The notes under the pieces were generated by a model. It worked only from the letters and a program-made list of their open reading frames with translations, searched no databases and was not told the origin of the DNA. A program made the position numbers and the translations under genes. A DNA stretch of 64,000 nt from Dillenia suffruticosa (lineage: Eukaryota; Streptophyta; Magnoliopsida; Dilleniales; Dilleniaceae), in contig JAVTVX010000019.1 in NCBI GenBank assembly GCA_033439265.1, forward strand, positions 19,060,039 to 19,124,038, in the 5' to 3' direction. Shown here in pieces: positions 1 through 10,539 of the stretch (positions are counted from its first letter, which is position 1; each line of letters begins with the position of its first letter).

Positions 1-170
1 TTTTATAATTCTCTAATTTTTAGGGTTTGTATTCCCTATAAATATTTGTAATATTTTATCATTTGGAATACATCAATAATAATATTTTTTTTGGAGTAAT
101 CATTTTCTTTTGAAAGTTCTAGAGTTTTGTCTCTTTGCAAACCCTATTGTTTTCCTTTTCATCTCTCACG
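1..170 (+). repeat. LTR-like promoter block, copy A (cut by the window start)
   Basis: The block carries a TATAAATA-like motif (about 36-43), an AAT-rich stretch and the text GAGTTTTGTCTCTTT before a CAAACCCTATTG motif. The same block recurs at 16484-16779 and 29637-29959, so it marks the same phase in three tandem units. It looks like the end of an LTR or another repeat-derived promoter. No internal element, primer site or target duplication was found, so a solo LTR is only inference. Confidence 0.5.
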
Positions 171-1080
171 TGTTAGGACATGCATGGAAGAGCATGTAGA
201 CGCACGTACGTATGTCCAATTTGATTATTAATTCAATTATGAAACTCAAACCTGTAATTTACTTCCAACTTAGAGGTTTGTCACCATGTCTAAAGGGTTC
301 TCATAAATTCGCAACCAGGACAAGGTTAATAGTTATCTCATATTATGATGATCAACGGCAAGTTGGCTTGGTAAACAATAGATCTCATAATCTCGAAGTA
401 CATAAGCTTAAAAAGCAATAAACAAATAAACGACAGAATTAGCACGAGATGGAAGACATACGCAGTAGAGATCAGATGAGAAACAGATGTCTTGTGAATT
501 CCTGGCCATATGTGGTCCTGTTCAAATCCTTCATTGGAAGTCACGAGGCAAGATTCATCATATCCACCCTTCAAACTAAAAGGGCATTGCACTAGTGAAC
601 TACACCATGAGAGTTTACAGTGGGAGGTCCCCAGTCAGAATAATATATGTACAAACAGTAAGTTTTTTTTTTCCATTTTAATGACAGGAACAAGCCATCC
701 CAGGCAGGCTTTATAGGTTAAAGGGACCATTGGACTCCATAATTTCTCATCGGTGGATAAAGCCATCACCAGTTTGACTATAGGGGGACCGTTCTCGATG
801 GATAATCTCTCTCTATTTCTCTCTCTACTCTCTAGAGATGCCACATTTAGGATGGAACTGGGAACTTTTAGTGGAGAAAGCAAAGACCCATGCGACATAG
901 GAATTATAACAGAGCTTAATCAGTCTCTCTTCACCACAATCAAAGTAATAATATCACTACCGAGTGCATTTATATAAAACTCTTCAGAATTCTTTCATCA
1001 ATTGACTTCTACTACCGGCAATAATGAATCCAGGGTTTGAAATCCTGATCATGGGTTTTAAATGTTAAGGCTAAAGAAAA
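171..1080. other. Non-coding stretch shared with unit C (29960-30840), absent from unit B
   Basis: This stretch aligns closely with the start of unit C, including a CT-rich patch near 805-835. Unit B has lost it: B jumps from the equivalent of about 313 to the equivalent of 3516. Short ORFs on both strands differ between the copies and show no recognisable domain, so I annotate no gene here. Confidence 0.6.
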
Positions 1081-1612
1081 GAAACAGCAGCAAAACTTTT
1101 AGCTGTAAAGTACTACACTGAAATTTGAGTTTTCACGCTAAACCTTAATCCCAAGAACATTCAAACAAGAAATCAATGACCCCAACCGAAAATAAAAATA
1201 AAAAAACGATTCGGATAATCCCAAAAAAAAAAAAGTAATAGCAAAAAGCCAACCTCGTATAGAAAACTTCTCCTCCAGAAGAGGAATCGCCTGAAAAATG
1301 TTTTCACCCTCCACGTTGGGCGTCCAATTTTCTCAACTCTAATGTACGGGGAAAATATTCTCGCACAGCACAGCACAGCACAGCATTGCACAACACAACT
1401 TGATTTTTTTTTTCAAAAATTAAATTATTACTTTTTTTAATTGAGGATTTAAATAAATAAACTTATTTATAAAGTGATAAATAAACTTATTTAGTGATTG
1501 TGAATTTCATGAATGTAATTTCTTTCGGAACTCAAATAATAACTCATATTTGTATAATTAAAATTTCAAATAAAGTGGTTTGATTTTATTTTATTGAGAT
1601 TTTTTTCGATCT
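1081..1612. other. Unit A-specific stretch with (GCACA)n, no gene seen
   Basis: It has a poly-A run near 1226 and a short GCACA tandem repeat at about 1364-1386, then AT-rich DNA. In unit C the equivalent position is replaced by 30841 onward. Nothing coding is recognisable. Confidence 0.5.
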
Positions 1613-1955
1613 TTTTTTCTTATTACCTTTAAGTTTTTTGAATACGAGAAAATATAAAAAAAAAAAATTATAATAACTATACATGAATTTTGTAAAAATT
1701 TATAGATCACATAGGTTGCGGGTCAACTCACTATTGACCCACAGGGTTGTATGGATTAACTGAATAAATGGTTTAATTTATGAATCAACTTATAAAATAT
1801 ATGGATCAAGAGTCGACCTGCGAGCCAGTTTGGGTTTAATAATTATGCTAAACTTCAATATATGAAAATTTTTTAACATTAATATTTTATATTTTTAAAA
1901 CATTTTTTTTTAAAGTTTCAACACCTTAAATTAATTAATATTTATATATCAATGT
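1613..1955 (+). repeat. Dispersed repeat R1, copy 1
   Basis: The block runs from AAGTTTTTTGAATA through a region reading 'GGTCACATAGGTTGCGGGTC' and 'AATTTATGAATCAACT' to a TTTTAACAnTAATATTTTATA tail. It is about 80% alike, by eye, to 37245-37620. Partial copies lie at 17495-17630 and, inverted, at 56901-57070. No terminal inverted repeats or ORF were seen. It is an unclassified low-copy transposable-element-derived repeat. Confidence 0.7.
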
Positions 1956-3515
1956 TTTTTTCCTACTTCTCGTGCTGCCATACAGGTTTTTCTCAACTGG
2001 TTGAATTCTTTTCTTCCTTATTGGCCTCAATTTCATGGATGGATGTTAATATTTTGAAGCGTGTTGCATATTACCACAATGGACAATATCAAAATTAAAG
2101 AATTTGGAATCGGTGTGGTGCTAAATGAAGTTGACTCAATTGTTCATGCACACAGCAAGCGTCACATGAAATTGTAAGATCTCCCATGGGGCTCAATCTA
2201 CTTTGTCATATGGATGTAAAAAATGCTTCTGATTTAGATGAATTGGAAACATCTCTTTTCAATTTCTGTTTGCCTCTTCTTTTTGTGTCACATGGAGGAT
2301 TTCGAAATCGGCACAATTTTAAATTTATTTGGTAATTTCTGTATGTATAACATGAATCCTCCTTTACTGCACATCTATGATGCTGGGTGGCGACTGAGGT
2401 AGCAGCTAAGATCATGAGATTATGGCATTACAATATATCTAAGGTAGCTTGCCCCCTTTTATTGTTTCTGCTGCTGTAAAAACATCATTTCGATCTTTCA
2501 TGCTTCGTTTTTTGATAGAGGTTGGCGCAGAAGGCTAGAATCCTTATAGAACATGCACTTATGGTCCAGGCAGCCTGCTTGAACCTGTGGGTATGCCCAT
2601 ACCCATTCGTGAGTAAACGCAAACTCGCCTGCTTGTGCTTGGGCAGGTTTGCCGATCAAATTGTGTGAGATATTGTACATCACTCGTTGCACATCGGGAT
2701 ATTGATTAATGGAGCTCTCTCTCTCTCTCTCTCTCTCTAAATTTGATTTCTTAGTAATAGAATTGGGAAGTGGTGGAATCTGAGTCAAGTGTTGAATATC
2801 AGCATGTAGTGCTGGACTGAAGCACAGTGAAGGGAAGGAGAGAATCCAAGAACCGGAAGCAAGGAAGAAATCTAAGCACAGCATGTAGTGTTGACATGCC
2901 ACTGCATGGAATTGACACGTCACCTGCCAAGTCAATGCCATGTGTCCTTCGCGCCATCTGCCTGTAACACGTCAACAAATTTTTGATAATCCCTTTCCTA
3001 CAAAATTCTAATGTTTTGAATTCATTTCTAGTATTGGTTTCCTGAAATTCTATCTCTATTTCCCCCTTTTTTTTTCTCAAAATTATGAAAAAGTTAGATA
3101 TCTGACTTCTAATTTCAACTATTTTAAATGAGCCAAATCATAAACTTGGAGTATAGGGTATATCCATCTTTCTTATAGTTGGAAAGATGTGGTGCATCGT
3201 AACGGATGAAATTCCAAAACCATTAAAGCACAAGATGATGGAGATTTTTTTTTTTGATTATATAAGAATTTGAACTTGAGATCACCATATTAGAGGATAG
3301 AGATTTGTACTACTAGACTATCCTCTTAAAGACGGGTGATAAAGATTTCAAATATCTTGAACGAGTTAGATGATTCGGAGAGCAAGAATTATCAAACGAT
3401 CATCTCTATTCACAACACGACTATACAATTAATCCAGATTGAGTTCAAGTAATTTGAGATCGTTAATTAAGGAAATTCAAAACTTTTTAGTGAATAGATA
3501 TACGACCACCAACGG
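1956..3515. other. Unit A-specific non-coding stretch with a CT microsatellite
   Basis: This stretch contains (CT)n at about 2715-2738. A 147-codon minus-strand ORF (2498-2941) reads through the microsatellite as an ERERER run. It matches nothing I know and has no counterpart in unit B, so I treat it as chance. The rest is AT-rich with no recognisable gene. Confidence 0.5.
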
Positions 3516-4075
3516 ACATATATTTATCATTAAATAATTAAATTTATTACATATATATATATTTTTTATTTTTTTTCAAAATAACATATACTTTTAAATA
3601 TAAAATGCATTTAATTTTAAATAAATTATTAAAACATAAAATGAGTGTCATGGGAAGACCGGCAGAGATCATTACTAACCTAGCCAATGATAATAAGAAT
3701 CCTACCACCTCAATAGGATTTATGGTGATACATCTTGTTAATAGTATTTATACTTGAAATTTTAATATACATTTATTTGATAAGTTTTATTTTTTACATA
3801 AAAAAGAGTAGATAAATTTAAGTATAATTATTAACGCCAATCGGTATATTGAAATATATGTTTTGAAATTTATAATTTAATTTATTGAACTATTATGTCA
3901 TTAATTTAATTATTATATTTTTATTATTTTAAAATATAAAAATATATAAATGCTATTTTTTAAATATAAAAATTCAATCACAATATTTATAAAAAGTAAT
4001 ATAATTATATAAACCCATAAATATGATAGTCGGTTGTCTCCCATCTCCTTTAATTATGAATTAAGTATGTACCAG
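3516..4075. other. AT-rich shared block upstream of gene A1
   Basis: It matches 16912-17443 of unit B nearly base for base. It is extremely AT-rich, with no ORF of note. It lies just upstream of the inferred promoter of A1 and could hold upstream regulatory DNA. Confidence 0.5.
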
Positions 4076-4250
4076 TGAGCCCCGGGGGTCATTAAAAACT
4101 CAACCGACCCATTTTGACCTTTGAGGCGGCCCCAGAGGAGATCGAATCTTCACCCATGCTCAAATGTCGTCATTCGGCGGAGACCGGCATTACCTTTATC
4201 AACGGAATGGGCCCGCGAGGCAGAAAAGCTACTGCGTGGGCAAACGTAAA

Positions 4251-4260
4251 CTATATACTC
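4251..4260 (+). promoter_or_regulatory. Candidate TATA box of gene A1
   Basis: CTATATACTC lies in an otherwise GC-richer patch (4080-4260). It is followed about 80 bases later by a CT-rich leader (about 4337-4353) typical of plant 5' UTRs. The same arrangement is kept in unit B (17817-17826). Transcription from here to the A1 ORF is inference and implies a spliced leader. Confidence 0.45.
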
Positions 4261-5337
4261 TACCACGCCTTACCTAAATGGGCAAAGCTTATCACCAATA
4301 AACAAAAAGGCAGAAGCTTCCCCCATACTCTTCCTTCTCTCTCTCTCTCTCTCGGGATATCTTCTGATCAGGTGCTTAACTAGCCCTAGTCTGCTTCTCT
4401 TTGTTTCTATTTCCAATTTTTTGTTATTTTCTTTCGGTTTTTGACGTGTTCTTTGAGGTCGGATATCATTAATCGCATGATTTGTCTCTCCGTTATTGCA
4501 CACAGGTTGATCAGTGTGTTTTCTACAATCCGTGTCTGTCATTTGGCATTTGAATCTCCTTAAACAGATTAACTAATATACATAGATGGTTGGAAGTGAA
4601 TTAATCCATCGCATTTTTTTCGTCGGTGTTTGTGCAGATAAAAGAAAGTTTGATATTAGGGTTCTGAAAATAAATATTTAGGATTGTAAAATGTCAAATT
4701 AAATATAACTGATTTTTGAGAAGTAGTATAGACCCACTATTTTGTTTTTGTTTTTACTTTTATTTTTTGGGGGGTTGGATTAAGGGTTGTGTGTTTGTGA
4801 TATTAGCCTTAAGTTCTGGGTATCTAATCACATTTATAAGGGTTTGCTCCATACAAAGAAAACATAGAATCGACATATGGAATTCACCGTTTTTCACTAC
4901 CTTGACTATTAGGACATTGGGCAGTTAGGAATGAGTGTTAGCTTGAAGGAGCTTCAAAACGACGTCTTGTTTTTAGTACATGGTCAAAACTTAGGTTAGT
5001 AGATTTCATCAGTGCTTCACGGATTGTCTTGTTTTAATTTGTGTTATTTGTTGAATTAATATCATTTTGATGGAGAAAGTCCGATTGGTGCGTTCTCAAA
5101 AGTAGTCTTTTAAGTTAAGGTTTGATAGGTCCTCTAATTGGTGTTGCTGCGGGCAATTGCAATGCAGAATTGCTGCATATATATTCTTCGTCCCAATGTT
5201 GATAGTATTATAATGACATTGGTGGCACCCTGTCTTACTAAATTTGCATGTAAGTGGGTGTAGTTAGTTGTTAAGTTGCTTCAGTAGTGGTATTATTCGC
5301 AGAGTCTTGATATATATACTAAGAACTTGTTTTATTT

Positions 5338-5451
5338 GCTGTCTTTTTCTTCTTTCGGCTATTGTGTCTCACCCTCACAATATTATAGCTTATTGCTGTC
5401 TTTTTCTTCTTTCGGCCATCGCATCTCACCCTCAAAATATTATAGTTTATC
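5338..5451 (+). repeat. 57-bp tandem duplication in the A1 leader
   Basis: Two 57-base units (5338-5394 and 5395-5451) begin GCTGTCTTTTTCTTCTTTCGG and differ at a few bases. The same pair is present in unit B (18908-19021), so the small duplication predates the large one. Confidence 0.9.
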
Positions 5452-6470
5452 CGAATTATTTTTTAGTCTTCTATAGTATTTCTTATCCAGTGTGGCAAAC
5501 ATTTTTGTTAGCATTTATGATTTAATCAAGTTGCCCTTTCATTTCATTCAGATGAGTTTGCTATGCGAGTTTAATATCAGTCATTTGTATAATCTTTATA
5601 CAGAGTGGAACTATTGTGTATATTTTTTGTTTGTATACTTTGTTTTTCTTTCTCATTTACTTGGAAGTTGTTGATTAGACTCAACTGCAAGTGCACCCAT
5701 TTTTATTTTTTTGTATGAGAGTGAGCTTACAATTTACTCTGCAGATCTCGTCTTTTTTGAGCTTGTTGTGCCTGTTCATCACTAAAAGCATATGGACTGA
5801 TTGCTAGAGGTGAAGCCAAGGAGGGTTCAGACATGCTATGCGTATTAAATTTTCTAAATCCGTTAGCAACTACTTTTCCTCTATGTGGTCACGTGACTGA
5901 ATAATTAATAATTATATGCTGGGATAGACTAGTTGACTCGTAGATGGGGCTTATACTTGGCATCATGAGGATTGTAATAATCTATGTTCGAAGTCGTGGT
6001 ATCAAGTTATTCTTCTCGTTAATGGGTTGACTTTTTAGAGCACGTATATATAGCTGTGTCATTATTTGATCTAGCAAAGTATGGTGCAAAGAATACCAAA
6101 AGGTTATGGTGCGAATGTTGATTTCGTTTTCTCATATGGGCCGGCTTTTGGAAGCTTCACTCTCCACCTTTGTGTCAAGCTCTTTTTCCCTCTTTTTTAT
6201 TTAGTAGTTCACAATATTCTTTTTCTTTCCTTGTCACAACAGATTTTGTTTTGTTCTCTTTTTGTGTTTTGCATCTATACAACTGCTATGTTGTTGCATA
6301 TGCTTTGGATGTGTTTGAACTGTACCACACTTTTGGTTTTAAGGTTAAAAGAACAGTAAAAGTAGAATATGATAGAATTTAGACTAGTTTGTTGGCCAAA
6401 GTGCCAACACCAACAGGGACTATCAATTATGATGATGGTAATGACTGTAATTATATGCTGTATTGACAAC

Positions 6471-6614
6471 AAATAGATTGGGCAAATGAACATGCTTTAC
6501 TAGTCATTCATGATTGCTTGAACAATTGAACTTCTGTTGAAAACGTATAGATTGAGCAAATGAACATACTTTGCTACTCATTCACGATTGTTTGAAAAAC
6601 TGAACTTCTGTTAT
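6471..6614 (+). repeat. About 75-bp tandem duplication just upstream of A1
   Basis: Two diverged units both run from ATAGATTG-GCAAATGAACAT to TGAACTTCTGTT. They are also present in unit B (about 20031-20174). The divergence between the two units exceeds that between A and B, so this duplication is older. Confidence 0.85.
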
Positions 6615-6770
6615 TGTGTATTGTGGGTTCTCATGATTTCTTCCCCTGCTCTTTTTATAGTTCATCCTGCGTCATTTGCCTTTAGTTTTGATACTATGAT
6701 TTGCATTTTCTTTAAGCAGTTTTTCTCCAAGAAAGGCAACAAAGGCTAGTGTTTACGTTCATTTGAAGCA

Positions 6771-7283
6771 ATGGTGAGAGTGATTGATCAACTCAGGGAG
6801 CGGCAACAAGCATTGACGTCATTAATCGACAAACAGCAAAAGCGAGTCCATGCTCAGTTTGAAAGAACTTATCGTCATGTTTCATTCTTCCTAATCTTCC
6901 AGAGCTTGATTTTCTTTTCCATCACCCGATCGACTACTCTCACATGTAGACTCTGGTGGGTGCCATTTGGAATTTCCCTCTTGAACTCTCTTTTTCACAT
7001 ATTGATCCTCCCATTTATCCTCGATCAACATGCAAAAGCTAAATACCAACTTAAAGTGATCCATGAGGAGTATGAGCTTGTTGGACGAAGGATTTCTGAG
7101 ATTCTAGAAGGTCAAGAGAACTTGGATGAGCGAGAAGGTGTTCAACCAACACTGAACAGAGATCATCAAGCAATGTGGTACAGGGAGTTATTCTCCATCA
7201 TCGTAATGGTTTGTGTGGTGGTTGCCTCAGCTTTGATGCTGTATGCATGTTGTTCAATTCCCTGCAGGGTGGATGGATCGTGA
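6771..7283 (+). CDS. Small three-helix membrane protein of unknown function, copy A1
   Basis: A complete 170-residue ORF starts at ATGG in a good plant start context (GAAGCAATGG), just after a splice-acceptor-like TTTAAGCAG. The N-terminus (1-35) is polar, helical and charged, with the motif KQQKRV at 21-26. Hydrophobic segments lie at about 37-52, 61-84 and 139-161. The second begins with the motif WWVPF (62-66) and is followed by YQL (92-94). The region 95-140 is hydrophilic and rich in Glu/Arg. The last helix ends LMLYACCSIPC, so Cys residues sit at the membrane edge. The same skeleton (RQxKRV, WWxPF, YQL, LMLYAC) occurs in B1, B2 and the gene at 51 kb, which shows they are one family. I see no signal peptide or enzyme motif and do not recognise a named family. 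A1 converges on the A2 gene. That it is expressed is inference from intactness and exact identity to B1. Confidence 0.8.
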   Translation: MVRVIDQLRERQQALTSLIDKQQKRVHAQFERTYRHVSFFLIFQSLIFFSITRSTTLTCRLWWVPFGISLLNSLFHILILPFILDQHAKAKYQLKVIHEEYELVGRRISEILEGQENLDEREGVQPTLNRDHQAMWYRELFSIIVMVCVVVASALMLYACCSIPCRVDGS

Positions 7284-7403
7284 GCACCATACATCTGATG
7301 AGGGCATGAATTATTGGGAGATGTGGCGTATGTGTATTATGTTACTCTTTGTTTGCTTCATCCTTATGCGCCTCGGTGTTACTAAGACTATTTTCTGGTG
7401 CTG

Positions 7404-7409
7404 AATAAA
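7404..7409 (+). terminator. Candidate polyadenylation signal of A1
   Basis: AATAAA lies about 120 bases after the A1 stop codon and is conserved at 20964-20969 in unit B. A T/G-rich stretch follows. Plants use loose signals, so use of this site is plausible but not certain. Confidence 0.4.
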
Positions 7410-8156
7410 TACATGCACTACCTCTGGACTGAAGATCTCCGTTACAGAAATATGTTTGAGTTTCCAGTTTGAAAGTTGGGCAACATTGGTTTGGTAGTGT
7501 TCTAATGTATCTTGGCTCAATGTTTCCCAGGGTTGTCATTTTTCGATAAAAGCTACAGGTTTTGGCTCGGGTTGAGCGGGTTAAATAATTGAATAGGGCA
7601 TGGATGAATACCTTGGGCATGTTAGGCATGTTATATTTTGCTTACGAGCGACTTAAAGTGTCCCACTGCGGGACCTATATGACTTAACTGTGGTACTCTC
7701 CTTTCAAATCAAGGTCTCTTTTCTTCCATGTAGACCTAACTACTAGTCCGGTTCGTACCGGAAACAGGAAGCTAACCGGTCAAAACCAAAACTGTAACCA
7801 GGGTGAATGGTTCGATTCCTCCTTTCTTGAATTGGAGTCGCACCCATTAGGGCTCTAACTCCCAGTTGGGGTCATCATCATGATCTTGTCCAAGATAAAT
7901 TCTTTATCTTAATGGTTTCATTCTTTTCATATAAATTAGAAGCAGCGGGATTTTGGTAAATTTCAGATAAACCTGAGATTTTGAATCCATTACTTTGAGG
8001 TTCAAAAATCATCAATTCATTATTTTTTTTCCATTTTCCTTTGAGAATGAGTGGTCAATGTCATTTCTATGCCAATTTTAAATAATTTTTATTAAATTTA
8101 ATATCCTAATCTCAATATAAAATCTCAATAAATTTGAATTCGAAATTTTACATGAA
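7410..8156. other. Shared non-coding DNA downstream of A1
   Basis: It is essentially identical to 20970-21715 in unit B up to about 8030. It includes a patch with GGTTCGATTCC (7809-7819) beside an inverted CCGGTTCGTACCGG-like stretch, which resembles repeat DNA. No ORF is supported. Confidence 0.5.
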
Positions 8157-8260
8157 TAGCAGAGAAGGTTTTATGAAAAGCCTCCCTTAGCTTTCTTTTC
8201 GGTGAAGAAAGAAACATCGGTGAATATTTTTTTGTATTTTTTGTAATTTTTTTTTTGGTA

Positions 8261-8291
<31 letters not shown>

Positions 8292-8690
8292 TTTAACTCA
8301 GTTTTCACAAAGCGGGCACCCGTACCGGCGCACGGACAAAAGAAAAGAAAAGTCTTTTCTTGAGCATTTATTGTCAATCTCTTTATTTTTGCTTTTCTAT
8401 TTTTTTAAATTTAATTAAATTTAATTCAAATCAAATTAAATTTTTTAAGAGGTAAAATTATTTTTACGTATGTTTTTATCGTATAAAAAACTTAAACGAG
8501 AGATCTTGCATCAGCAGCGTAGAAGTTTCTATGAAAAGCTTCCCTTAGCTTTCTTTTCCGTGACGAAAGAAACATTGCTGAATATTTTTTGTATTTTATG
8601 TAATTTTTTTTACTCAGCTTTCACAAAAGCGGGCACCCAAACAGGCTCTTTTCTTTAGCATTTATTGTCAATCTCTTTAATAAGCGAAGA
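8157..8690 (+). repeat. Direct repeat pair of about 200-240 bp in unit A
   Basis: Two diverged copies (about 8157-8395 and 8505-8690) share the text TTATGAAAAGC-TCCCTTAGCTTTC, a CACAAA-GCGGGCACCC block and a TTTAGCATTTATTGTCAATCTC end. The first copy has a (TA)n run at about 8261-8282. Unit B has only the first copy (about 21715-21950). Where the second should be, B has the 1.16-kb segment carrying an inverted gene copy. The pair could be remnants of a small element or an unequal-exchange product. Confidence 0.7.
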
Positions 8691-9487
8691 CGTGGGCACT
8701 CTTGCTAATATCAAACAACATTTTTAGTTCTTTGTTCAATTGAGATTAAGTAAAGTTTTTCATGTAAAATATTATTAGCATAATGATTTTTTTATAGAAA
8801 AATTTCACTTCTAGTTAATTTTATAGTTTTTGACAAAAAATCATTTTAATTAAAAGAATTAAAAATAGAATAAAATAAATTAGACACAAGTTGAGATTCT
8901 TATTTACTTATGTAATGTGTGATGGTACTACAGATCCTATATATGCATCTCTAGTGGTGGCGTCACCCAATTTGGCTAGTGGAAGATCTCTCTGTGTTGT
9001 GGATCAGTGCCCTTTGCGCTGGGGGAACATCTCTCGTCTTGTGGGTACTCATGTCAGAAAACAGGGGGTGTAGCTTTGCCTCAATCAGAAATCATGTCTG
9101 GTTACTAACATAGTGCGACGGTCATGGCAAGGCCCAGAAAAAAAGGAAAAAATGGTTTTGCATCTTGTGCGGGTCTTTGAAATCACTAGCATGCACCTCG
9201 GCCTAACCAAATTGTCAGCTACCAAATGGAACAAGACTCCACTTGACTGCAACTAGAGCAAAGCCGCAAACATTAGCAGTCATCTTTAAGGAAAAACTTA
9301 CCTGCTCCAACAACCCTAATAACATCCATACACATCATATAATTCCATTCATATACCTGGGATCCAGGCTTGTACAACATGAAGAACAGTGTGCACGCAT
9401 GCACACCAAAACATAACAGGATCTAGCTAACTAGAACGAGACATAACTCAAGCTTGTAACACAAACGGGACTATGACGGACAGTTCT
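8691..9487. other. Shared non-coding DNA between the repeat pair and A2
   Basis: It matches 23111-23908 in unit B at roughly 96-97%. It is the 3' flank of the minus-strand gene A2. A small G-rich patch (about 8950-9070) gives a 60-codon ORF that is frameshifted in B, so I reject it as a gene. Confidence 0.5.
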
Positions 9488-9825
9488 CTAGTTACGGTTG
9501 CAAAGCAAGGAATGACAAGCATAAAGCATCGTGGCTGAGAAAACAAGCAAAACAGCACCAAGGAAGTAAACATAGGCATGTATTTTGAACCATACGACTT
9601 TGTCTGGCTCCAGCCGTAACTGCTGAAAGCCAGATCCCTGATACCCATGCCTGCCCACGTCAATCCCGTTTTCACGTATTTGGTGGAGTTCACGTCTGAT
9701 CATCTCGTGGTCGAGGCGGTTGACATCCAGCTGGTACCTTGACCTGAGAAACTGAAGTACTTGGTGAGAGAAAGTGATCCCGTATATGAGGGAGACTAAA
9801 AGCGAAAGGACAAAGTTTATCCACC
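9488..9825 (-). pseudogene. Gene A2, C-terminal part, cut off by a copia insertion
   Basis: This open stretch encodes the second and third membrane segments of the family member that is intact as B2 (23909-24439). It covers the equivalent of B2 residues from the WWxPF motif to the C-terminal CNRN end. Reading frame is kept throughout. The WWIPF motif of B2 is WWINF here (CCC to AAC next to the insertion). Its 5' half lies at 14568-14766, on the far side of a copia element inserted at the tryptophan pair. Unless the whole element is spliced out, which I think unlikely, A2 is inactivated. Confidence 0.85.
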
Positions 9826-10408
9826 GATTAAAATAAATTCAAATGATATTATTGATTGATATTAATCCATCATTATAATTGACCTAATCAATTATCAACC
9901 ATTCAACCATAATAATTGATTTAATCAATTATTATGATTGAACTAATCATTATAATTAATTTGATTAATTATATATATTTGGTTGACTTAATTAATTATT
10001 AAAATTGATTTACTCGACCATTATATATTTGGTTGATTTATTTAATGATTGATTTATTCAATCATTATAAATTTAGAAAATTGACTTTATTTTCTCTTTA
10101 CCAATTTTATTGTGATTTTTTTCCTTTTCTCTGATGGATAGTTTCTTATATAAATAGGATCACTCTCCACACTTTGTAATCAAGAAAGTAGAGACAATTT
10201 TTTTTTTTTTGCAATAGCTTTCTTTCTTCTCTTGTAATATTTTTTAGTAATCAATATTATTTTCTTCATTCTTTCTTCTTCTTATTTGTGTTCTTGACAT
10301 TATATTCTTAATTTTATTTTGATATAATTCTTCTATATAAAAATGATTCTAAATTATATGTCTAGAAACACACGAGAAATCTAATACCGAGAGTAAAATT
10401 TTTCAACA
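9826..10408 (+). repeat. 5' LTR of the copia element in A2
   Basis: It begins GATTAAAATAAATT, where the 3' LTR has the canonical TGTTAAAATAAATT, and ends TTCAACA. It contains degenerate TTGATTTAATCAATT-type palindromes. A likely TATA region (TATATAAATAGG, about 10150) precedes a CTTTGTAATCAAG transcript-start area. By eye it differs from the 3' LTR at roughly 8-9% of sites. Confidence 0.93.
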
Positions 10409-10420
10409 TGATATCAAAAC
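10409..10420 (+). promoter_or_regulatory. Primer-binding site of the copia element
   Basis: TGATATCAAAAC directly follows the 5' LTR. It matches the usual plant copia site TGGTATCAGAGC, complementary to initiator Met-tRNA, except for three G-to-A changes. Confidence 0.75.
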
Positions 10421-10539
10421 AAATTTCGAATCCTTTCTCTTCGAGATTATGAGATTATTCTTTTCAAATGAATTTTTTTTTACAATCATTCTTTTTTATT
10501 TTTCTTATCTGTTCAAATTATTTCCAATGGGTTGTTCAT

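Larger units (their letters stand above)
4261..6770 (+). other. Probable spliced 5' leader of gene A1
   Basis: About 2.5 kb separates the candidate TATA box from the A1 start codon. Good plant acceptor sites occur at 'TTGCACACAG' (about 4505), 'TTTGTGCAG' (about 4638), 'TTTACTCTGCAG' (about 5745) and 'TTTCTTTAAGCAG' (6719). The last lies about 50 bases before the ATG. A plausible donor is CAG|GTGCTTAAC near 4370. I see no coding exon here: the ORFs are short and hydrophobic by base composition. The same acceptors are present in unit B and partly in the inverted pseudogene at 22460-22872. Confidence 0.4.

Noticed and set aside
2498..2941. 147-codon minus-strand ORF
   Set aside because: It reads through a (CT)n microsatellite as ERERER, has no domain and has no counterpart in unit B.
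4114..4383. 89-codon plus ORF at the start of the A1 leader
   Set aside because: It lies over the candidate promoter. The unit B copy diverges by frame after about 50 codons and ends elsewhere, so it is not kept as a protein.
7809..7819. GGTTCGATTCC, a perfect tRNA B-box match (also at 21369)
   Set aside because: No A box at the right distance and no cloverleaf. It sits in CCGGTT-rich repeat DNA.
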